Under the pieces are notes generated by a model that was not told the origin of the DNA, made no database searches, and worked only from the letters and a program-made list of their open reading frames with translations. DNA of 34,901 nt from an uncultured Muribaculaceae bacterium (GTDB lineage Bacteria > Bacteroidota > Bacteroidia > Bacteroidales > Muribaculaceae). Location of the stretch: positions 1 through 34,901 of the forward strand of contig CAJTJV010000031.1 in the NCBI GenBank assembly GCA_910576775.1, read 5' to 3'. Positions 30,076 to 34,901 of the stretch are shown piece by piece. Within the stretch, counting starts at the first letter, position 1; each line of letters opens with the position of its first letter. Position numbers and translations under genes: made by a program.

Positions 30076-32559
30076 ATGAACGTATCATATAAATGGCTCA
30101 AAGAATACGTTGATTTCGACCTCACTCCCGAAGCTCTTGGCGACCTGCTGACATCCATCGGACTTGAGACCGGAACCATCGAGCGTGTAGAAACAATAAA
30201 GGGTGGTCTTTCCGGTATAGTGATAGGCAAGGTGCTTACATGTGAGTCTCACCCGGACAGCGACCATCTGCATATCACAACTGTAGATCTTGACGGCAAA
30301 GGTACGCCGACGCAGATTGTATGCGGGGCTCCGAATGTGGCCGCAGGGCAGATTGTCGTCGTGGCCACCGTTGGCACGATTCTTTACGACGAAGAGGGCA
30401 AGGAGTTTAAAATCAAGAAATCCAAGATCCGCGGAGTAGAATCCTTCGGCATGATTTGTGCCGAAGATGAAATCGGCGTGGGTAGCTCTCACGACGGTAT
30501 CATCGTGCTTCCGGATGTGGCTGCCGCTATGGTGGGACGTCCTGCCGCTGAATATTTCGGTATCGAGGATGACTATGTTCTGGAGGTGGATCTAACCCCC
30601 AACCGCATAGATGCCGCCTCTCACTATGGTGTTGCCCGCGACATTGCCGCCGCACTCACCGGGCGTGGAATAAAGCAGACCGGAGCTGTAAAGCCCTCTG
30701 TGGATGCTTTTGCTACCGATGATATGGCCGGAAAGGCAATTGGGGTCGAGGTAGAGGCAAAAGAGGCATGTGTCCGCTACTGCGGCGTCACTATCCGTGG
30801 CGTCAAGGTTGGTCCAAGTCCCGAATGGCTCGCCAACAGATTGCGCACCATCGGTTTGCATCCGATAAACAATATAGTGGATATCACCAATTTTATCCTG
30901 CATGCGGTGGGACAGCCGTTGCATGCATTCGATGCCACGACTCTTTCAGGAGATAAGGTTGTGGTGCGTCATGCCAAATCCGGTGATAAATTCACTACCC
31001 TCGACGGCGTGGAACGCACGCTGACGGACTCTGATCTTATGATATGCGACGCCACAACTCCCAAGTGCATTGCGGGTGTGTTCGGTGGTTTGGATTCCGG
31101 TGTGACGGAAAAGACTGTTGACGTGTTCATCGAAAGTGCATGTTTCAATGCTACAAGCGTGCGCCGTACGGCACGCCGTCACGGCATAAGCACGGATTCA
31201 TCGTTCCGTTTCGAGCGCGGTGTTGATCCAAACGGTTGCATGTATGCGCTGAAACTTGCCGCACTGCTTGTCAAAGAACTTGCCGGCGGCACTATATGCG
31301 GCACTCCGGTTGATATATATCACGCCCCTGTCGCTCCTTATCCCGTCGACATGAAATACAGCGATTTCAGTCGCCTTATAGGTGCGGAATTCGACTATCC
31401 GACTATTGACAGGATTCTTAAAGCTCTTGAAATAGACGTGGAGACCTCCGGCGACAATCTGCATCTGCATGTGCCGACATACCGTGTCGATGTTCGCCGT
31501 CCATGCGACGTGATAGAGGATTTCCTCCGGATTTATGGCTACAACGAGATTGCGATGAGTTCGGAGCTTCATGCATGTCTGTCGTTCAAGACTCCTGTAG
31601 ATGCCGCCGACGATTTGCGGCGTACCATCGCCGAGCAGCTTACGGGTGCCGGATGGACTGAGATTCTCAACAATTCGCTTACCGCGGAAAACTATTATGA
31701 AAATCTGACGCAATATCCTGCTGTGGATTGTGTGCATCTGCTCAATCCTCTGAGCCAGGATCTTAACGTCATGCGTCAGACTCTTCTTTTCGGTGGTCTG
31801 GAGTCAATCGCACACAATATCAACCGTCGTAATCCGGATGCGGCATTCTATGAATTCGGCAATGTGTATTTCCGCGATCCGTCGAAGGAAAGTTCTACTG
31901 AAATGCCTTTGGCTCCTTATAGTGAAAAAAGCCGTTTGGCACTATGGATGACCGGTTCGACGCGCCAGGCGAATTGGTTGCGTCCCCGCGAGGATGCCGG
32001 TTTCTACGACCTTAAAGCCGCCGTGGCAAACATCCTGCTGCGTTGCGGTGCAGAAGGTGCTACATTCAAGCCTTTCGGCGATACCGACGGAAGTATTTTC
32101 TCGCAGGCTCTTACTGTGGTGGGTGCGAAAGGCAATGAACTGGGAACAATCGGCGTTGTCGCTCACGGGCTATGCCGAAAGAACGATATCAAGGTTCCGG
32201 TATATTATGCCGAACTCGACTGGAGTGCTCTCGCCCGTATCTCGCAGCGCAGCAATGCGCTCTATGCACCTCTGCCTAAGACTCAGCCTGTGAAGCGCGA
32301 CCTGTCGCTGCTTATTGACAGCAAGGTGACAATGGCCGATATCGAGGCTGCCGTACGGCAGGCGGAACGCCGTCTGCTGACAGGCGTTGAGCTTTTCGAT
32401 GTCTACGAGGGCGATAAGCTTCCGGCCGGAAAGAAATCGTATGCCATATCAATGACGATTCAAGATCCGGAAAAGACTCTTCAGGATAAGTACATCGATA
32501 AGATAATGTCGAAAGTTATCGATACGCTTACAAAACAGCTCGGGGCCGAACTGCGTTAG
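30076..32559 (+). CDS. pheT: Phenylalanine-tRNA ligase beta subunit
   Basis: The beta subunit of the heterotetrameric phenylalanyl-tRNA synthetase, which charges tRNA-Phe and edits mischarged tyrosine. 827 residues. The N-terminal MNVSYKWLKEYVDFD is typical; a tRNA-binding OB-fold (about 40-150, HPDSDHLH), B3/B4 editing domain (about 210-390, ESACFNATSVRRTARRHGISTDSSFRFERGVDP), B5 domain (about 405-475), the catalytic-like core, and the C-terminal FDX-ACB anticodon-binding domain (about 735-827, YAPLPKTQPVKRDLSLL) are all present. The alpha subunit pheS is not next to it, so the two are encoded separately here. Confidence 0.97.
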   Translation: MNVSYKWLKEYVDFDLTPEALGDLLTSIGLETGTIERVETIKGGLSGIVIGKVLTCESHPDSDHLHITTVDLDGKGTPTQIVCGAPNVAAGQIVVVATVGTILYDEEGKEFKIKKSKIRGVESFGMICAEDEIGVGSSHDGIIVLPDVAAAMVGRPAAEYFGIEDDYVLEVDLTPNRIDAASHYGVARDIAAALTGRGIKQTGAVKPSVDAFATDDMAGKAIGVEVEAKEACVRYCGVTIRGVKVGPSPEWLANRLRTIGLHPINNIVDITNFILHAVGQPLHAFDATTLSGDKVVVRHAKSGDKFTTLDGVERTLTDSDLMICDATTPKCIAGVFGGLDSGVTEKTVDVFIESACFNATSVRRTARRHGISTDSSFRFERGVDPNGCMYALKLAALLVKELAGGTICGTPVDIYHAPVAPYPVDMKYSDFSRLIGAEFDYPTIDRILKALEIDVETSGDNLHLHVPTYRVDVRRPCDVIEDFLRIYGYNEIAMSSELHACLSFKTPVDAADDLRRTIAEQLTGAGWTEILNNSLTAENYYENLTQYPAVDCVHLLNPLSQDLNVMRQTLLFGGLESIAHNINRRNPDAAFYEFGNVYFRDPSKESSTEMPLAPYSEKSRLALWMTGSTRQANWLRPREDAGFYDLKAAVANILLRCGAEGATFKPFGDTDGSIFSQALTVVGAKGNELGTIGVVAHGLCRKNDIKVPVYYAELDWSALARISQRSNALYAPLPKTQPVKRDLSLLIDSKVTMADIEAAVRQAERRLLTGVELFDVYEGDKLPAGKKSYAISMTIQDPEKTLQDKYIDKIMSKVIDTLTKQLGAELR

Positions 32560-32599
32560 AATAATCAATAAACAAGATAAAAACTAAAGAATTACACCA

Positions 32600-33340
32600 A
32601 TGGGAAGAGCATTTGAATACCGCAAAGCCCGTAAAATGAAACGTTGGGGCAACATGTCGCGAACTTTCACCCGCATAGGCAAGGAAATAACCATAGCAGC
32701 CAAAGCCGGTGGCCCTGATCCCGACACGAATCCCCGTCTGCGTGCCCTTATGCAGAACGCAAAGGCTGCAAACATGCCGAAGGATACCGTAGAACGTGCA
32801 ATCAAGAAAGCAACCGACAAGGATGCAAGCGACTACAAGGAAATCACTTATGAAGGATATGGCCCCTTTGGTATCGCTATTTTCGTAGAAGCAGCTACTG
32901 ATAACAATACCCGTACCGTTGCCAATGTGCGCTCTTATTTCAACAAACACGGCGGCAACCTCGGCACACAGGGTTCTCTTACATTTCTTTTCGACCATAA
33001 GAGTCTCTTTAAAATTAAACCAAAAGAGGGTGTGAGTCTCGATGATCTCGAACTCGAGCTTATCGATTATGGCGTTGATGAACTCGGACATGACGAGGAC
33101 GAGGAAGGAAATGAAGAAATCGTACTTTATGGTGAATTTGAGGCATATTCCCAAATTCAGAAATACCTTGAGGACAATGGATTCGAAATTATAAGCTCGG
33201 AATTCGTGCGCATCCCCAACGACCTCAAGGAGGTTACTCCCGAGCAGCGTGAGACTCTGAACAAGCTCCTTGAGAAACTTGAAGACGATGAGGACGTTCA
33301 GAACGTATTCCACAACATGCGCGAAGAAGACGAGGAATAA
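32600..33340 (+). CDS. YebC/PmpR-family protein
   Basis: A 246-residue cytoplasmic protein of the YebC family, described as transcriptional regulators and, more recently, as translation factors acting at proline-rich stalls. It shows the family N-terminus (MGRAFEYRKARKMKRWGNMS), the helical GPDPDTNPRLRALMQNAKAANMPKDT segment and the EGYGPFGIAIFVEAATDNNTRTVANVR block. Bacteroidota members often begin MGRAFE as here. A distinctive acidic tail (EEDEE) ends the protein. It follows pheT by 40 bp and probably shares its transcript. Confidence 0.93.
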   Translation: MGRAFEYRKARKMKRWGNMSRTFTRIGKEITIAAKAGGPDPDTNPRLRALMQNAKAANMPKDTVERAIKKATDKDASDYKEITYEGYGPFGIAIFVEAATDNNTRTVANVRSYFNKHGGNLGTQGSLTFLFDHKSLFKIKPKEGVSLDDLELELIDYGVDELGHDEDEEGNEEIVLYGEFEAYSQIQKYLEDNGFEIISSEFVRIPNDLKEVTPEQRETLNKLLEKLEDDEDVQNVFHNMREEDEE

Positions 33341-33412
33341 GCATCTTTTCGCATTTACGGTAATTTCTTAAGACTTGGGATTAATTGTAATTCCGGGATT
33401 ATGAAATAGCGC

Positions 33413-33443
33413 TTGCAAGAGTGGTAAAAAAGTTGTACCTTTG
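33413..33443 (+). promoter_or_regulatory. Promoter of tRNA-Ser
   Basis: TTG (33413-33415), 20 nt, TACCTTTG (33436-33443). The -7 matches exactly and lies 14 nt before the mature tRNA. Confidence 0.7.
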
Positions 33444-33457
33444 CAGGCGCAAGCCAT

Positions 33458-33542
33458 GGAGAGATGGCAGAGTGGTCGATTGCGGCGGTCTTGAAAACCG
33501 TTGAGGGTCACACCTCCGGGGGTTCGAATCCCTCTCTCTCCG
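33458..33542 (+). tRNA. tRNA-Ser(UGA)
   Basis: An 85-nt class II tRNA. The acceptor stem GGAGAGA pairs with TCTCTCC (33535-33541), with discriminator G at 33542. The anticodon loop CTTGAAA (33490-33496) holds TGA at 33492-33494, which reads UCA serine codons. A long variable arm (GAGG...CCTC) and the TTCGAAT T-loop (33523-33529) are present. No CCA is encoded. A terminator follows. Confidence 0.95.
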
Positions 33543-33555
33543 CTATGGAAATTTC

Positions 33556-33598
33556 AAAACCCCTGTAAGTAGCTCACTTATAGGGGTTTTTCTTTTTT
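33556..33598 (+). terminator. Terminator after tRNA-Ser
   Basis: AAAACCCCTGTAAGT pairs with ACTTATAGGGGTTTT across a 5-nt loop (AGCTC), with one mismatch, and is followed by TCTTTTTTT. Confidence 0.9.
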
Positions 33599-33618
33599 TG
33601 GGGTGTGCCAAGAAAAAT

Positions 33619-33656
33619 CTAACAGAAATTTCAAGAAATTGAAATTGTTAGGCTTT
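33619..33656 (+). other. Stem-loop with T-run near the tRNA
   Basis: CTAACA(GA)AATTTC pairs with GAAATTGTTAG with a two-base bulge, followed by GCTTTTT. It could be a second terminator or part of an attachment-site structure. Confidence 0.35.
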
Positions 33657-33769
33657 TTGAGGTAAATGATTGATATGTCGCATTTTTGCATTGATTTGTA
33701 GGCTGTTGAATTTTTAGTGGTGTATTCAATAATAGATTATTACTATGAAGGTATACATCCTCAGTTATA

Positions 33770-33805
33770 AGGCGGGCACCGGCGGTCTGCCTGTTTGTTT
33801 TTTAT
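33770..33805 (+). promoter_or_regulatory. Hairpin and T-run in the recombinase leader
   Basis: GGCGGGC (33771-33777) pairs with GTCTGCC (33785-33791) with two G-T pairs, followed by TGTTTGTTTTTTATT. It lies about 100 nt before ATG 33901 and may be an attenuator or a terminator keeping outside transcription from reaching the recombinase. Confidence 0.4.
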
Positions 33806-33900
33806 TGACACCGTTTTTCTGGTTTGTATTCCGTTACAATGATGCGGGTAGGCGTTGTTGTGCTTGCCCTTACAGATGTCTTACAGAAAAATCATTATCA

Positions 33901-34872
33901 ATGGCTTCAATTAAAGTAAAGTTCCGTCCTTCGGCTGTCGCAGGCCGTGAGGGCAAAATTTATTATCAAATTATCCATGATAGGAAAGTGCGACAGATTG
34001 TATCGGATTACAAAGTGTTTTCCTCCGAATGGGATGAAAAACGTTCAGTGGTTGCAGTCGGTGTGGCTGATGGAAGAAGAGCGCTTATACTCGCAATACG
34101 TGAACATATCCGCTGCGATTTAGAGCGGTTGAACAAGATCAACCGCAGACTCGATGCCTCCGGGTTGCCGTATACGGCAGATAGTGTTGTCGATGAATTC
34201 AACCGTTATGTGTGCGAATACACTTTGTTCAATTACATGGAGATGATAATAGCGGGGATGCGGCAGAACGGACGTTTCCGTACATCGGAGACGTATACAG
34301 CGGCACTTATGAGTTTCAAAAAATTTCTTGGCGAATCTAATCGTAAGGAGTGTCTGTACTGTGGCGGTGAGATAATGCTCGACAGCATTACGACCGAGCT
34401 TATGGAAGCTTACGAGGCGTGGCAGAAGAATCGTGGCAATAGTATGAATACGGTTTCATTTTATATCAGGATTCTGCGAGCCGTGTACAACCGGGCTGTT
34501 GATGACGGGATTATTGAGAACGAGAAACCGTTCCGGCGTGTCTATACCGGGATTGACAAGACTGTTAAGCGTGCGTTGCCTTTGCAACATATCAGAAAGA
34601 TAAAGTCGCTGGACCTGTCGCTGATGCCGGCACTTGATTATGCCCGAGATATGTTCATGATGAGTTTCTATTTCAGGGGCATGAGCTTTGTAGATATGGC
34701 TTTCCTGAGAAAGACGGATCTAAGGAACGGATCTATCGTATATCGGCGTCGTAAGACAGGACAACAACTCAATATAAAATGGACTGCGGAGATGCAGACG
34801 ATTCTCGACAAATATCCTGAAAACAAAAGTGGCTCAAGCCGAAAACCCGGTGCATATGCTAAAAACAGATAG
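33901..34872 (+). CDS. Tyrosine recombinase/integrase, C-terminally truncated
   Basis: A 323-residue member of the Bacteroidota tyrosine-recombinase group that begins MASIKVKFRPS and has an arm-binding domain with YYQIIHDRKVRQI (21-33). A SAM-like core-binding domain follows (about 100-200) and the start of the catalytic domain. The first catalytic Arg (Arg259 in FRGMSFVD) and the beta-hairpin Lys (Lys285) are present, but the frame stops at 34872 before the His-x-x-Arg block and nucleophilic Tyr. After NKSG (311) the sequence no longer resembles the family in any frame, so an insertion or deletion near 34830 is likely and the protein is probably inactive. ATG 33901 matches the family start. 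Confidence 0.8.
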   Translation: MASIKVKFRPSAVAGREGKIYYQIIHDRKVRQIVSDYKVFSSEWDEKRSVVAVGVADGRRALILAIREHIRCDLERLNKINRRLDASGLPYTADSVVDEFNRYVCEYTLFNYMEMIIAGMRQNGRFRTSETYTAALMSFKKFLGESNRKECLYCGGEIMLDSITTELMEAYEAWQKNRGNSMNTVSFYIRILRAVYNRAVDDGIIENEKPFRRVYTGIDKTVKRALPLQHIRKIKSLDLSLMPALDYARDMFMMSFYFRGMSFVDMAFLRKTDLRNGSIVYRRRKTGQQLNIKWTAEMQTILDKYPENKSGSSRKPGAYAKNR

Positions 34873-34901
34873 GTCCAAGTGTTAAAAATCAGGCATAGAG
34901 T

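Larger units (their letters stand above)
33543..33900. other. tRNA-Ser to recombinase intergenic region
   Basis: No gene is supported. It contains the tRNA terminator, a second stem-loop with a T-run (33619-33656), a 6-bp inverted repeat TTGAAT/ATTCAA (33706-33729) and a hairpin plus T-run before the recombinase (33770-33805). An in-frame extension of the recombinase to 33745 is Cys-rich and unlike the family, so it is probably leader. Confidence 0.6.

Noticed and set aside
29874..30092. 72-codon frame in the susD-pheT gap
   Set aside because: It runs through an inverted-repeat arm, a hairpin and the pheT promoter, and has no recognisable domain.
33745..33900. N-terminal extension of the recombinase
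   Set aside because: Cys-rich and hydrophobic, unlike the family, and it contains a hairpin with a T-run; ATG 33901 starts the known pattern.
1..34901. CRISPR array, rRNA operon or complete insertion sequence
   Set aside because: No evenly spaced direct repeats, rRNA sequence or intact transposase gene was seen in the window.

Overview
The window looks like chromosomal DNA of a Bacteroidales bacterium, and gene content and roughly 50% GC fit the gut family Muribaculaceae best (family-level placement is inference). Three things support this: a SusC/SusD pair, Bacteroidota-type promoters (-33 TTTG, about 19-21 nt, -7 TAnnTTTG) in front of many genes, and AT-rich translation starts with few Shine-Dalgarno sites. 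From about 0.5 to 24.3 kb nearly everything is on the minus strand; the only exception is a fur-family gene at 7.2 kb. From 24.6 kb to the end everything is on the plus strand.

Layout of the minus-strand half, in transcription order (right to left). meaB (24.3 kb) is followed by a DUF1573 protein, a TonB-dependent receptor and rubrerythrin. Next comes an AT-rich cassette of three overlapping small genes, DUF3791-DUF3990-DUF3791, which looks like a mobile toxin-antitoxin or defence unit. Then a lipoprotein/outer-membrane-protein pair with a terminator; a four-gene operon (THUMP rRNA methyltransferase, purD, membrane protein, pdxB); a four-gene envelope operon (coaX, outer-membrane barrel, lptC, CNNM/CBS protein); nadA, divergent from fur; and the conserved block DUF177-rpmF-fabH-era-der, ending in a Gfo/Idh/MocA oxidoreductase.

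Layout of the plus-strand half: a SusC/SusD operon with a strong terminator, a 440-bp repeat-rich gap, pheT, a YebC-family gene, tRNA-Ser(UGA), and a tyrosine recombinase lacking its C-terminal catalytic residues at the right edge. The last pair looks like the edge of an integrated element.

Most genes are housekeeping: translation (pheT, rpmF, der, era, tRNA), fatty-acid initiation (fabH), cofactors (nadA, coaX, pdxB), purines (purD) and envelope (lptC, barrels, SusCD). The parts most worth a second look are the DUF3791/DUF3990 trio; a dispersed hairpin repeat (core GCCTCTCCGAGGC) that brackets the SusCD locus and has one copy with a compensatory base-pair change; strong hairpins directly before era and a TonB receptor gene; near-leaderless promoters for fur and coaX; and a possible long leader RNA or small RNA upstream of susC. 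All calls come from reading the sequence; no database search was run.
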